Source: Anaerolineae bacterium
GTDB lineage: Bacteria > Chloroflexota > Anaerolineae > Promineifilales > Promineifilaceae
Length of the DNA stretch: 41,632 bases
Assembly (NCBI GenBank): GCA_023954475.1
Contig: JAMLHW010000023.1
Coordinates: forward strand, 1 to 41,632
Direction of reading: 5' to 3'
Made by a program: the position numbers and the translations under genes. Positions 15,342-24,079 of the stretch are shown here, piece by piece (position 1 is the first letter of the stretch; each line of letters begins with the position of its first letter). The notes beneath the pieces are model-generated. The model was given only the letters and a program-made list of their open reading frames with translations, did not search any database and was not told where the DNA came from.

Positions 15342-15371
15342 ATTTCAACCTGATCTATACAATCCGCGCCC

Positions 15372-18300
15372 CTATTGATTTCCACTCAACCCCAACTTCG
15401 ACGCAACCGAACCGGGCAAAATCGATGCCAGAATAAAGCGTTCTTCTTCGCCAAACACCTTCATCAGCCACAACCCCGCCGGATACACGATCAAACCAGC
15501 CAACAATCCAACCACCAAACTAACCTGCGACACAGCCAGCATCACCAACAACATCACACCCGTGATCACAAATGGTTTCCATAGCAGATTGACCCAGCCA
15601 ATCGGCTGCATGCGTACTTTGACAAAGTAGTTAAACGCGATCAGTAAAATGATCTCCGACGCAATTGTCGTCAGTGCTGCGCCGACGAAGCTCAAATAGG
15701 GCAATAAAATCAGGTTGCCGATGAAGTTGAACGCCACGCCAATCATAAACGCTCGCGTTAAACGCCTCTCCATACCGAGCGAAATCACGACGTAATTGGT
15801 CACGCTGTTGAGCCAGCCGATCGGAATCGACCAGATCACGATTTGCAGTGCCGTCGCGCCATCGGGCAAAAAAGCTGCACCGCCGAGCACGCCGATCATG
15901 ATCGGTGCCAACAGCGTGACGACGGCGGCCAACGGCAGCGCGATCAGCGTTAGCAGCTTGGCCGACATGCGAAATGTGCGTCGCGCATCGTCGAGATTGC
16001 TATTCACCTGTCGCGAAATCACCGGGAACAGCGCAAACGTCAGGAACGATGGGATGACGTTGAACGCATTGACCCATTTGTAGGCAGCGTTATAAATACC
16101 GACGACGGCATCTCCGTTGATTTGGCGTAGCAGCGGCACGTCGATCAACCAGAAAATGGTCGCCAGTAGATGGTTGAGCATCAGCGGATAGCTGCGTTTG
16201 AACGCATCGCGCTGTAGAGCCATGTCGATTGTCCAGTCGCCGCCAATCTGCAAAATGCGGCGTGCCATCACGATCAGGATCAGCAGCGTGATCAGATTGA
16301 CGACGATGGAAACCCCCGCTAGACCGACGAAGCTCCAGCCGAGCAGCAGGACGATAACGCCAAAACCGACTTTGAAAATAGTGGTGACAGTGGCGACAGC
16401 GGCGGGATATTCGGCCGATTCAAATGCATAAAACAACCCTGCCACCCCTTGCCCCATACTTGAGAAAATCATCCCTATCGCCAACAGAACAATCGCGATC
16501 ACAATTTCCGACCCAAGCGGATTGGGGCCTTGGGCCACCAAAAAGATGTAGAGAAAAATCGGAATCGCCGCAATAGCAGTCGTAAAAATGCGCAGCAAGG
16601 TCGTATTGAACAGATAGCGCAGCGCCTGTGAGCGATCCTGTGACACCTCGCGGATCACAAAGGTATTCAATCCCCAGTTGGCGATGATCTCAAACCACAT
16701 CGCAATGGCAATTGCCGTCGCGTAGGCGCCGTTTTCTTCCGGCCCGAGTATGCGCAAGTAGAACGCGGCAAACATGAAATCGATCAGCTTGTTGAACAGG
16801 TTCAACGCCATCGGCACCATGCTGTTTTTGGCGATGCTTTGCGTGTTGGTCAGATCGGCATTCGGCCGATAATAGCGCCGCCACAGCCATACCCCAAACG
16901 CAAACGCGACAATAATCGTGCCCATGAACGTCGCCAGTCCGGCCAGCTTGAAGCTCGTCGGACTGTAGCGGAAGCGTATCGCGTACTCACCTGCCCCATC
17001 GAGATACACGCCGCGGAAGTTGCCATTGACCCGATAAATCTCGATTTCCTGCTCGTCGCGTTCATCGCCGTCAATCGGCCGAACAAACGCTTTCCAGCCC
17101 GGTGCGTAGCTGTCATTCAACACAATCCACGACGGCTCGTCCACACTGGCCGCGACCACCACTTCCAGATTGCCGTTGTTCGTCGCCGTCGCCTGCGTAA
17201 GCGGGGCCGGTGAACGCTTCAAAACGCGCTCAAAACCAGGATCGCGCCCCTCGACAAACAGCGTCGTGCGCGGGTCCTCTTGTGCCATCAACGGCAGCGC
17301 CTCGTCGACAAACAGCGCTGCACTGTGCGGAATCGTGTAGGCGCGTGGCACGACCGCCAGATTTTCGTAGACGATCACATCCTCGCCGCGCCACACTTCC
17401 TGCAATTTGGGCAAATCGAGTTCCGTGTCACTGATGATAAACTTAACACCAAGCAGATCGAGCAGTGGTGAATTGATCGATTGCCAATCTTTGAGCGGGG
17501 CGACGCGGTTGAAGGGCAACTCATTTTGCGGTTCAATCGCTGTCATGTAATCGGTGTACTGCTTGTTGATGATCGAATCATAGCCACGCACATCATCAAA
17601 GCCGAACAGCCAGCCCATATTGGCGTTAAATGGTTTGCCACCCCTGCTTTCAAACGAGGTGAAGCGCCAGTCGCCCGGCTGTTGCTCGAGAAATTGCACC
17701 ATCTGCGGCTTGAAATCGAGCAGGTCAGGGTCAGTAGCGGCGTGGAATCCCTGATTGGCGATGAACAAATCGGCGATAATCAATACAAACGCCAGCACAG
17801 GCCAGTAACGCCACCGTCCGGCCAGCCACAACACCACGCCCGACAATACGACGACGATGCCCAACGTTAAAATCTGCGGGAAAAGGTAACTGTAAAACGC
17901 CAACGCCGACGGAAACGCATCCGGAGCCTGCGCCAAACCGGTGAACACGCGTTCAACAACAGGTTCAAGTTGCGAATAGACCGCCCGCGACACAAACAAC
18001 CCGCCCAGAATCACCGCACCGACGACAATCAACGTGATACCAACAAGCCGCCCCCGTGTTTCTCTATGCGTCTTTGCGACTTTGCGTGCGTCCCAGTTTC
18101 CCAGCAAATAATCAACACCAAATCCCGATAATGCCGCCACACACAATGACAGCGCAAACACCCAGCGAAACGGCGAATGCAACTGGTTGATGAACGGCAA
18201 CCCGTAATACAACAGTGCGTACAGAGGTGTGCCGAAGATGAATGCCAACGAAAAGAACCCGAGTACGACAAAAAACAGGGTCAATGTGCGCCGCCGCGAT

Positions 18301-19487
18301 GGATTTTCGATTTCGGATTTTGGATTTCGGATCACGGCCCAGATGCCATACAGAGCGAGAACGAGCGGCAAGATGCCGAGATAGATGCCGCCTTCGACGT
18401 AGTTTTTAATGCCCCAATTGCTGCTGCCCGCGCCGTGTGGGTTGGGTTCGCCGTAGAAATTGGTCGCCAATGCAACCGATTCGCCGGTCAAAATATCAGT
18501 GTATTCGTGGTGCGCCGGATTGCCGAAAAAATTGGGTAGCGCCAGCGTCAAAATGCGCCGTTCAGGGAACGCCCAGCCACGCACTTCGGCAAACGATGCT
18601 GAATCTTCGCGAAAGTTCGTCTGGGCCAGTTCGAGTGAAGGGAGCAGTTGCAATGAGCCGAGCATGATACCCACGCCAACCATGCTGAGTAACCAGATTG
18701 CGGGTTTGACGAGGTGTTTGACTGCGCCGCGTTTGCGAACGAGCTTGCCGAGCAGCCGCCACGCGGTGAAGAGTGCCATCAGCAGCAGCGTGTAGTAGGT
18801 GATTTCGGGATGTCCGGCGAAAAGCTGGAGACCAAGCGCAAATGCACCGAGTGTCGCCCACGGCAGCGTTTTGCCTGCACCTTTTGGCGTCGTGGTGATG
18901 CGGATGATCATTTCGATGCAGGCCAGCAGCAGAGGCAGCCAGACAGCGGCGGCGAGGATCATGGGAAAAACGGCCGAACTGACGAGTAAAAAGCCACTAC
19001 CCTGGTAGATAAGTCCGGCGATGGCGGCGGATGCGCGTTTCTGGGCGAGAATTCGGCCGAAAACATACATATTCACGCCCGCCAACCACAATTGCAGCAC
19101 CGCAAACCAACCATACGCTGCCGTCAGCGGCAAAATCATAAACAGCACACTAAACGGATAGTAAGCTGAGTGTTGTCCATTCGCCAGGAACGGCTGCCCG
19201 GCAAACAAGTGCGGATTCCAAAGTGGAATCTCTCCATTGCTGACGCTATCGTTGATAAACTGTTTCCAGACAATGTTTTCGAGAATCAGGTCGCTGAGGA
19301 GGGAGTTCTGCGGCTGCTCGACACCAAAATCAGCCGCGTACGTTGCATACGGTGCCCACTGAAACAAGTTGTCAATCGGCAACATCGTTTGGCCGCCAAT
19401 CGTCACGTCCCAATAGAGAACGAGCGGCAAAATCAAGAGTGCTGCGACGACAAGGAGATCGCGGAGTAACGGCTTGAAACGGCTCAT
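15372..19487 (-). CDS. YfhO-like membrane protein fused to a MOP-family flippase
   Basis: The protein is 1371 residues. Residues 1 to about 870 match YfhO-type proteins: many membrane helices, the early loop LPIDNLFQWAPYATYAADFG, IPLWNPHLFAGQPFLANGQ, and a long outer domain (about 570-840) with NDSYAPGWKAFV. YfhO relatives support glycosylation of wall or membrane polymers. From about 885 a complete second protein begins (IAKNSMVPMALNLFNKLIDFMFAAFYLRILGPEENGAYA) with 12-14 helices typical of Wzx/MATE-like polysaccharide flippases. The junction near residue 872 contains a TCGGCCGA copy (YRPNAD). Two short-repeat elements insert loops (KVAKTHRET; NPKSEIENPS) in the YfhO part. It may couple sugar transfer to lipid-linked glycan export. 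Confidence 0.85.
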   Translation of the reverse strand: MSRFKPLLRDLLVVAALLILPLVLYWDVTIGGQTMLPIDNLFQWAPYATYAADFGVEQPQNSLLSDLILENIVWKQFINDSVSNGEIPLWNPHLFAGQPFLANGQHSAYYPFSVLFMILPLTAAYGWFAVLQLWLAGVNMYVFGRILAQKRASAAIAGLIYQGSGFLLVSSAVFPMILAAAVWLPLLLACIEMIIRITTTPKGAGKTLPWATLGAFALGLQLFAGHPEITYYTLLLMALFTAWRLLGKLVRKRGAVKHLVKPAIWLLSMVGVGIMLGSLQLLPSLELAQTNFREDSASFAEVRGWAFPERRILTLALPNFFGNPAHHEYTDILTGESVALATNFYGEPNPHGAGSSNWGIKNYVEGGIYLGILPLVLALYGIWAVIRNPKSEIENPSRRRTLTLFFVVLGFFSLAFIFGTPLYALLYYGLPFINQLHSPFRWVFALSLCVAALSGFGVDYLLGNWDARKVAKTHRETRGRLVGITLIVVGAVILGGLFVSRAVYSQLEPVVERVFTGLAQAPDAFPSALAFYSYLFPQILTLGIVVVLSGVVLWLAGRWRYWPVLAFVLIIADLFIANQGFHAATDPDLLDFKPQMVQFLEQQPGDWRFTSFESRGGKPFNANMGWLFGFDDVRGYDSIINKQYTDYMTAIEPQNELPFNRVAPLKDWQSINSPLLDLLGVKFIISDTELDLPKLQEVWRGEDVIVYENLAVVPRAYTIPHSAALFVDEALPLMAQEDPRTTLFVEGRDPGFERVLKRSPAPLTQATATNNGNLEVVVAASVDEPSWIVLNDSYAPGWKAFVRPIDGDERDEQEIEIYRVNGNFRGVYLDGAGEYAIRFRYSPTSFKLAGLATFMGTIIVAFAFGVWLWRRYYRPNADLTNTQSIAKNSMVPMALNLFNKLIDFMFAAFYLRILGPEENGAYATAIAIAMWFEIIANWGLNTFVIREVSQDRSQALRYLFNTTLLRIFTTAIAAIPIFLYIFLVAQGPNPLGSEIVIAIVLLAIGMIFSSMGQGVAGLFYAFESAEYPAAVATVTTIFKVGFGVIVLLLGWSFVGLAGVSIVVNLITLLILIVMARRILQIGGDWTIDMALQRDAFKRSYPLMLNHLLATIFWLIDVPLLRQINGDAVVGIYNAAYKWVNAFNVIPSFLTFALFPVISRQVNSNLDDARRTFRMSAKLLTLIALPLAAVVTLLAPIMIGVLGGAAFLPDGATALQIVIWSIPIGWLNSVTNYVVISLGMERRLTRAFMIGVAFNFIGNLILLPYLSFVGAALTTIASEIILLIAFNYFVKVRMQPIGWVNLLWKPFVITGVMLLVMLAVSQVSLVVGLLAGLIVYPAGLWLMKVFGEEERFILASILPGSVASKLGLSGNQ
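18059..18088 (-). repeat. CTTTGCG-type short repeat within the YfhO part
   Basis: TATGCGTCTTTGCGACTTTGCGTG-like units repeat every 7-9 bases. On the coding strand it gives a basic loop (ARKVAKTHRE). It is in frame, so the protein is not broken. Confidence 0.5.
18299..18334 (-). repeat. GGATTTCG/GGATTTTGG short repeat within the YfhO part
   Basis: Four near-identical GATTTyGG units in tandem encode NPKSEIENPS on the coding strand. A related unit in the rpiB gene (32808-32860) encodes NPKSPIASRKSS. Confidence 0.55.
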
Positions 19488-19531
19488 ACACGGATCGTCC
19501 GGAGATGAATCACCGGACTAGATAGCGACAC

Positions 19532-19549
19532 CCCGTGAACGGGATTTTT
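19532..19549 (+). terminator. Hairpin with T-run, 19488-19692 gap
   Basis: CCCGT-GA-ACGGG followed by ATTTTT is terminator-like on the + strand, although no + strand gene precedes it. TCCGG/CCGGA (about 19498-19517) forms another small hairpin beside it. This gap separates the GT2 gene from the YfhO-flippase gene. Confidence 0.35.
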
Positions 19550-19692
19550 AGACCGTTTTAACGGGCGTCGTTTTTGTGGCACGGCAGATTTATCTCTGTG
19601 CGGATGCAGGAAAAGCTGTATTGTGTGCAAGTTTTGCATCATGACAGAAAAGCCGGCGTATTGCCAACAGCCCCTTGCCACTTTTATATCAG

Positions 19693-20469
19693 CTATTCGT
19701 TATTGGGGCTTGACGCGTTGTCTACCGGAAGCGCACGCGAACGCGGCGTCAGCTTGCGGTAGCGCCAGAGGATTTGCCACACACGGGCAGCGGCTTCAAT
19801 TTTGATCGGAATCGACATTTTCGACTTGCCAATGCGCCGGTCCTCAAAGTAAATGGGGATTTCAAGAACACTATACCCCAATTTCTCGGTCAGGTATGCC
19901 ATTTCGACCTGAAAACTGTAGCCGTGCGAGCCAACATTGTCGAGTTCGATACCGCGCAGGGTTTCAGCACGCCAGCACTTGAATCCGGCCGTTGTGTCAC
20001 GCACTTTGAGATTGAGCAGCAAACGCGTATAGATGGCGTTGGCCCACCAACTGAGCAAAAAGCGTCCGGTTTCCCATCTTTCGTCTACTTGTCCCCCACT
20101 GACATAGCGTGATCCAACAACGACATCGTAGCTGCGCACTTTTTGCAACATTTCCGGGATATGGGCGGGTGAATGCGAGAAGTCACAATCCATCTGGATG
20201 ACAATGTCTGCATTGTGGGCCAGCGCCCAATTGAACCCGGCAACATAAGCACGCCCCAACCCTTCTTTGGCTGTGCGGTGCATGACAAATAGTTGCCTAG
20301 GATGTTGTTGCGCCAGTTCGTCGGCAATCTGGCCGGTTCCGTCTGGTGAGTTGTCATCCACTACCAGAATCGACAGGTTGGGAATATTGAGCGCCCATAG
20401 CTCTGCGGCCATGACGGGCAGATTGTCTGCTTCGTTATAAGTTGGAATAACGACGACGATATTGTCCAT
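19693..20469 (-). CDS. Polyprenol-phosphate mannosyltransferase-like GT2
   Basis: The ATG at 20469 begins [18 protein letters not shown], the normal start of the family; longer in-frame starts add an unrelated Cys/Arg-rich stretch. The protein is 258 residues. GT2 landmarks are [12 protein letters not shown], the DxD-type motif [10 protein letters not shown], and [13 protein letters not shown] with TAGFKCWR. This pattern is that of dolichyl/polyprenol monophosphomannose synthases, which move a sugar from GDP-mannose (or a similar donor) to a polyprenyl phosphate. There is no C-terminal membrane domain, so it is the short soluble type. Its product is a natural donor for the GT39 enzyme nearby. 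Confidence 0.87.
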   Translation of the reverse strand: MDNIVVVIPTYNEADNLPVMAAELWALNIPNLSILVVDDNSPDGTGQIADELAQQHPRQLFVMHRTAKEGLGRAYVAGFNWALAHNADIVIQMDCDFSHSPAHIPEMLQKVRSYDVVVGSRYVSGGQVDERWETGRFLLSWWANAIYTRLLLNLKVRDTTAGFKCWRAETLRGIELDNVGSHGYSFQVEMAYLTEKLGYSVLEIPIYFEDRRIGKSKMSIPIKIEAAARVWQILWRYRKLTPRSRALPVDNASSPNNE

Positions 20470-20626
20470 GTGTATGCGCCCCATTTGCCTGTCAGGCTGG
20501 CTGCATCGTGCATGTGCGCCAGAGCAACGGGGAAGCTTACCAAAAAACAAACACCGTGCCAAACCAGAGGGCGATGGTACAATCTGAAGCTGGTATTATC
20601 GGCCGAATTGTGAAAAGGAAGTGAGC

Positions 20627-21946
20627 ATGGCGCGGGCGACAATGTATTTTCCGGACGACTTCACGTGGGGGACGGCGACGGCTGCCTATCAGGTAGAAGG
20701 CGAAAGCGCGGCCAATGACTGGCAACGCTGGGAACAGGAGCCTGGCCGCATTTTGAACGGTGACACGGCGGGCAAGGCGTCCGGTTGGTGGACCGACGCC
20801 GAACAGGATTTGGATGCAGCGGCGGCGATGGGCATGACCGCACACCGGATGGGATTGGCGTGGGATCGTCTGGAGCCGGAACCGGGTGCGTTCGATGAGG
20901 CCGCATTCGGCCGATACCGTCAGATACTCACCTACATGCACACACGCGGCATCGAGCCGATGGTCACACTCCATCATTTCGTCAACCCATTATGGCTCGT
21001 AGCCATGGGCGACTTCAATAACGAAGCGGTCGTCGAGCAGTTTCGGCAATTCACCGCGAAGGTAGTCGCTGAACTGGGTGATTTAATTCCGAAGTGGATC
21101 ACGATCAATGAGCCGCTCGTCTACATCACGCTGCGCTATCTGGACGGTGTCTTTCCCGCTCCGCAAAAGAGCGGATTCAGCGCCGGCATGGAAGCGTTGC
21201 GCAACTTGCTGCGCTGCCATGCTGCTGCTTACCATGAGATCAAGCAGCACTATCCCGATGCGCAGGTCGGAGTCGCCAAACAATATCGGCCGATGCGCCC
21301 CAACAACCGCATCCCTGGTGCCAAATGGTGGTCAAAGCGACTGAGTTGGTTGTTCAACGATGCGTGGATGGACGCTATGACCGATGGTCAACTGCGTTGG
21401 CCGGTCGGTAGCGGTGTCATCGACGGGCTTGCGGGGAGCTACGATTTCGTCGGCATCAACTACTACACATACAGCCTCGTTCACTTTCCTCCCTGGCCGG
21501 GACGGCTCGTCAATGACAACTACCCGGATAACGGGTTGATCGGCGACGGCAATTACGGTGAACTGTACCCGGCAGGATTGTTTGAGGCGATTAAATGGGC
21601 ACTGCGCTACGAAAAGCCGATTTATATTACCGAGAATGGCGTGCCGGATGATGATGACGATATTCGGCCGATATTGATCCTCACTCATCTGCGCGAAATC
21701 TGGCGCGCCGTCAGCTTCAATTTTCCCATCATGGGCTACTACCATTGGAGCCTGGTCGATAATTTCGAATGGGAACGCGGGTGGACACAACGCTTCGGCC
21801 TCATCGCACTTGATCCCGAAACGCAAAAACGTGCGATGCGCACCAGCGCCGCCCTCTACGCCGAAGTCTGCAAAACCAACAGCATCAGCAGCGACATGGC
21901 ACGGAAATATGCCCCATCGTTACTGGCAACGATGTTTCCCGGCTGA
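20627..21946 (+). CDS. Family 1 glycoside hydrolase (beta-glucosidase type)
   Basis: I chose the ATG at 20627, with AAAGGAA 7 bases upstream; the GTG at 20621 is too close to that site. The protein is 439 residues with no signal peptide, so it is cytoplasmic. The family start is FPDDFTWGTATAAYQVEG. The acid/base Glu162 lies in ITINEPL and the nucleophile Glu336 in YITENGVPD. YHWSLVDNFEWERG near the end forms part of the sugar-binding site. It should hydrolyse beta-linked glucosides or galactosides; exact specificity cannot be read. A TCGGCCGA copy (20599) lies 28 bp before the start, between a possible -10 and the ribosome binding site. Confidence 0.9.
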   Translation: MARATMYFPDDFTWGTATAAYQVEGESAANDWQRWEQEPGRILNGDTAGKASGWWTDAEQDLDAAAAMGMTAHRMGLAWDRLEPEPGAFDEAAFGRYRQILTYMHTRGIEPMVTLHHFVNPLWLVAMGDFNNEAVVEQFRQFTAKVVAELGDLIPKWITINEPLVYITLRYLDGVFPAPQKSGFSAGMEALRNLLRCHAAAYHEIKQHYPDAQVGVAKQYRPMRPNNRIPGAKWWSKRLSWLFNDAWMDAMTDGQLRWPVGSGVIDGLAGSYDFVGINYYTYSLVHFPPWPGRLVNDNYPDNGLIGDGNYGELYPAGLFEAIKWALRYEKPIYITENGVPDDDDDIRPILILTHLREIWRAVSFNFPIMGYYHWSLVDNFEWERGWTQRFGLIALDPETQKRAMRTSAALYAEVCKTNSISSDMARKYAPSLLATMFPG

Positions 21947-22044
21947 CGGCTACAGCCCATCTCAAATGCATCCAGCCCCTATGTCCACGCGGTTTGCCAC
22001 GCGCGCAGCGGCCTGAGCTGACTCTGGCGTGCCGATAACTGTGG

Positions 22045-22050
22045 TATAAT
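22045..22050 (+). promoter_or_regulatory. -10 box for yebC
   Basis: A perfect TATAAT lies 30 bp before the ATG at 22080. GTGGAG (22066-22071) serves as ribosome binding site. The -35 is not clear. Confidence 0.45.
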
Positions 22051-22079
22051 TCATCCATTACTTTAGTGGAGAATTATCA

Positions 22080-22820
22080 ATGGCTGGACATTCAAAATGG
22101 GCAAACATCAAGCACCGCAAAGCGCGTACCGACGCCAAGCGGGCTAAAGAATTCACCGTTGCAGCAAAGGAGTTGACGCTGGCAGCGCGCGAAGGCGGTG
22201 GCGATCCCAATTTCAACAACCGCCTGCGACTAGCGTTATTGAAGGCGCGTGCCGTCAACATGCCCAAGGACAATATCGATCGCGCCATCAAGCGCGGTAC
22301 AGGCGAACTCGAAGGCGGTGAACTCCTCGAGATTCTGTATGAGGCTTATGCACCGCATGGCGTTGGTCTCGTCATCGAAGTTGTCACCGACAACAAAAAT
22401 CGTGCAGTGGCCGAGTTGCGCCATGTTTTCAACAAATACGGCGGCAGTCTGGCCGAATCGGGTTCCGTAGCATGGCAGTTCACGCGCAAAGGTCAGGTCA
22501 CGATTGAACAACCTATCGACGATGAGGATGAATTCTTCCTTCTCGTAGCTGACGCCGGCGCAGACGATGTTGAATTCGGTGAGACAACACAAGTATATTG
22601 CGAACTGGACATGTTTAAGGAAGTACGCGACTCGATTGAGGAGGCAGGCTACGAAATTGCTGAGGCAGGCTTGATCTACGACCCCAACAATTTGGTTGAA
22701 CTGGAAATGAGTCAGGCTTTACAGGTGATGAACGTACTGGAAAAACTAGAAGACCTCGACGATGTCCAGAATGTCTTCTCGGCTATTGACATCACCGACG
22801 AAGTCCTCGCGGCAATGTAG
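22080..22820 (+). CDS. yebC: YebC/PmpR-type DNA-binding or translation regulator
   Basis: This 246-residue protein matches the YebC/TACO1 family along its whole length: MAGHSKWANIKHRKARTDAKRAKEF, GGGDPNFNNRLRLAL, AKAVNMPKDNI-like (ARAVNMPKDNIDRAIKRGTG), YEAYAPHGVGLVIEVVTDNKNRA and a C-terminal DDVQNVFSAIDI. Members act as transcription regulators or help ribosomes at difficult sequences. It sits before ruvC, as in many bacteria (yebC-ruvC), and is probably co-transcribed with it. Confidence 0.95.
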   Translation: MAGHSKWANIKHRKARTDAKRAKEFTVAAKELTLAAREGGGDPNFNNRLRLALLKARAVNMPKDNIDRAIKRGTGELEGGELLEILYEAYAPHGVGLVIEVVTDNKNRAVAELRHVFNKYGGSLAESGSVAWQFTRKGQVTIEQPIDDEDEFFLLVADAGADDVEFGETTQVYCELDMFKEVRDSIEEAGYEIAEAGLIYDPNNLVELEMSQALQVMNVLEKLEDLDDVQNVFSAIDITDEVLAAM

Positions 22821-22830
22821 TCACAAAGAA

Positions 22831-22886
22831 AGAATGAAAGCGGAAGGCGGAGGGATGAAACAAACCCTTCATCCTTCATCCTTTCC
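22831..22886 (+). repeat. Short-repeat element directly before ruvC
   Basis: It has GCGGAAGGCGGA and two CCTTCATC units, matching the element inside the GT39 gene (14166-14232, opposite strand). It occupies the ribosome-binding region of ruvC, which lacks a Shine-Dalgarno. Confidence 0.6.
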
Positions 22887-22887
22887 C

Positions 22888-23385
22888 ATGCGCGTTCTCG
22901 GCATTGATCCCGGCACAGCTACCCTCGGTTACGGCATGATTGATGCCGATGAAGACGGTATGCGATTGGTGACGTATGGCGTCATCCGCACCAAAGCGAA
23001 AACGCCGATGCAGGAACGGTTGTTGGCTATCTATGTCGGGATACGCGATTTATTGGCGACGTTTGAGCCGGAAAGTGCAGGCATTGAGGAGTTGTTTTTC
23101 GGCCGAAATGTCACCACAGCGATAACAGTCGGTCAGGCACGCGGCGTCGTTCTGTTGGCGCTGGCACAAGCCGGCATTCCCGTCGGCGAATACTCACCAC
23201 CCAAGATCAAGGAATCGGTCGCCGGTTACGGCAACGCCGACAAAAATCAGATGCAATTGATGGTGCGCAATCTGCTCGACCTCGAAGAAACGCCGCGTCC
23301 CGATGACGCCGCCGACGGACTGGCCGTTGCTATCACCCACTACAATTATTCACGCTTTGCTGATCTCACCGGCGCGGCCTGGTAA
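22888..23385 (+). CDS. ruvC: Holliday junction endonuclease RuvC
   Basis: The start at 22888 gives the canonical MRVLGIDPGTATLGYG. A longer in-frame reading would be coded by the yebC end and a repeat element and is not credible. The protein is 165 residues, normal for RuvC. The catalytic acidic residues are visible: Asp7 (GIDPG), Glu67/68 (GIEELFFGRN) and Asp140/Asp143 (PRPDDAADGLAVAITH). RuvC dimers cut Holliday junctions after RuvAB branch migration. ruvA lies 8 kb to the right (31225), not adjacent; ruvB is not in the window. Lack of a Shine-Dalgarno suggests coupling or weak initiation. Confidence 0.95.
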   Translation: MRVLGIDPGTATLGYGMIDADEDGMRLVTYGVIRTKAKTPMQERLLAIYVGIRDLLATFEPESAGIEELFFGRNVTTAITVGQARGVVLLALAQAGIPVGEYSPPKIKESVAGYGNADKNQMQLMVRNLLDLEETPRPDDAADGLAVAITHYNYSRFADLTGAAW

Positions 23386-23404
23386 CGTACCGCCGCACAC
23401 AGGT

Positions 23405-24067
23405 ATGCAAGCAAATACGCAACAACCCATCCGTGTATTGCTCGTAGATGACCACGCCGTCGTCCGCACGGGCATTCGCCAATTTCTGGAAACGACAGCC
23501 GACATCGACGTCGTCGCTGAAGCCAAAGACGGACGCGGTGCACAGATGTTGCTCATCCAACATCAGCCCGATATCGCCGTACTCGATTTGCAACTACCGG
23601 ATATGAGCGGTGTCGAACTGGCGCGTTGGCTACGCAACCATTACCCTGCCATTGGCATTCTTGTCGTTACGGCCTACGACGAAGACCCCTATGTCACGGC
23701 GGCGCTCAACGCCGGGGCCGACGGCTACATGCTCAAAACGGCGTCTCCTGCTGAATTGATCGATGCTGTACGCGCGGTACACACCGGCAGAGCGGCGCTC
23801 GATCTTTCCATCGCACGCAAAGTGATGCGGCTTTCGGGCGCGACCAGCGCGGAAGGGCCGGGATACAAGCCCTTAACCGACCGGGAAATCGAGGTGTTGG
23901 TGCTGGTGGCCGCCGGGCAGACGAACAAAATTATCGGCCGAAACCTCTCCATCAGCAGCCGCACCGTGCAAAGCCACCTCGCCGGCATCTACACCAAACT
24001 CGACGTCAACACACGCACCGAAGCCGTGACCAAAGCCGTTTCACTGGGCTGGATCACGCTCGATTGA
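23405..24067 (+). CDS. NarL/FixJ-family response regulator
   Basis: The start at 23405 (MQANTQQPIRVLLVDDHAVVR) places the receiver domain normally. It is 220 residues. The receiver domain has the acidic pair Asp15-Asp16, phospho-acceptor Asp61 (IAVLDLQLPD), Thr89 and Lys111. The LuxR-type HTH is at about residues 155-215 (LTDREIEVLVLVAAGQTNKIIGRNLSISSRTVQSHL). It starts 19 bp after ruvC and ends 12 bp before the kinase gene, so it is the partner of that kinase. Targets are unknown. Confidence 0.92.
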   Translation: MQANTQQPIRVLLVDDHAVVRTGIRQFLETTADIDVVAEAKDGRGAQMLLIQHQPDIAVLDLQLPDMSGVELARWLRNHYPAIGILVVTAYDEDPYVTAALNAGADGYMLKTASPAELIDAVRAVHTGRAALDLSIARKVMRLSGATSAEGPGYKPLTDREIEVLVLVAAGQTNKIIGRNLSISSRTVQSHLAGIYTKLDVNTRTEAVTKAVSLGWITLD

Positions 24068-24079
24068 CGCCCGACGCTC

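Noticed and set aside
22762-22887. Longer N-terminus for RuvC
   Set aside because: The added 42 residues come from the yebC end and a repeat element; the canonical RuvC start is at 22888.
23303-23404. Longer N-terminus for the response regulator
   Set aside because: It overlaps the ruvC coding end in another frame; receiver domains start as at 23405.
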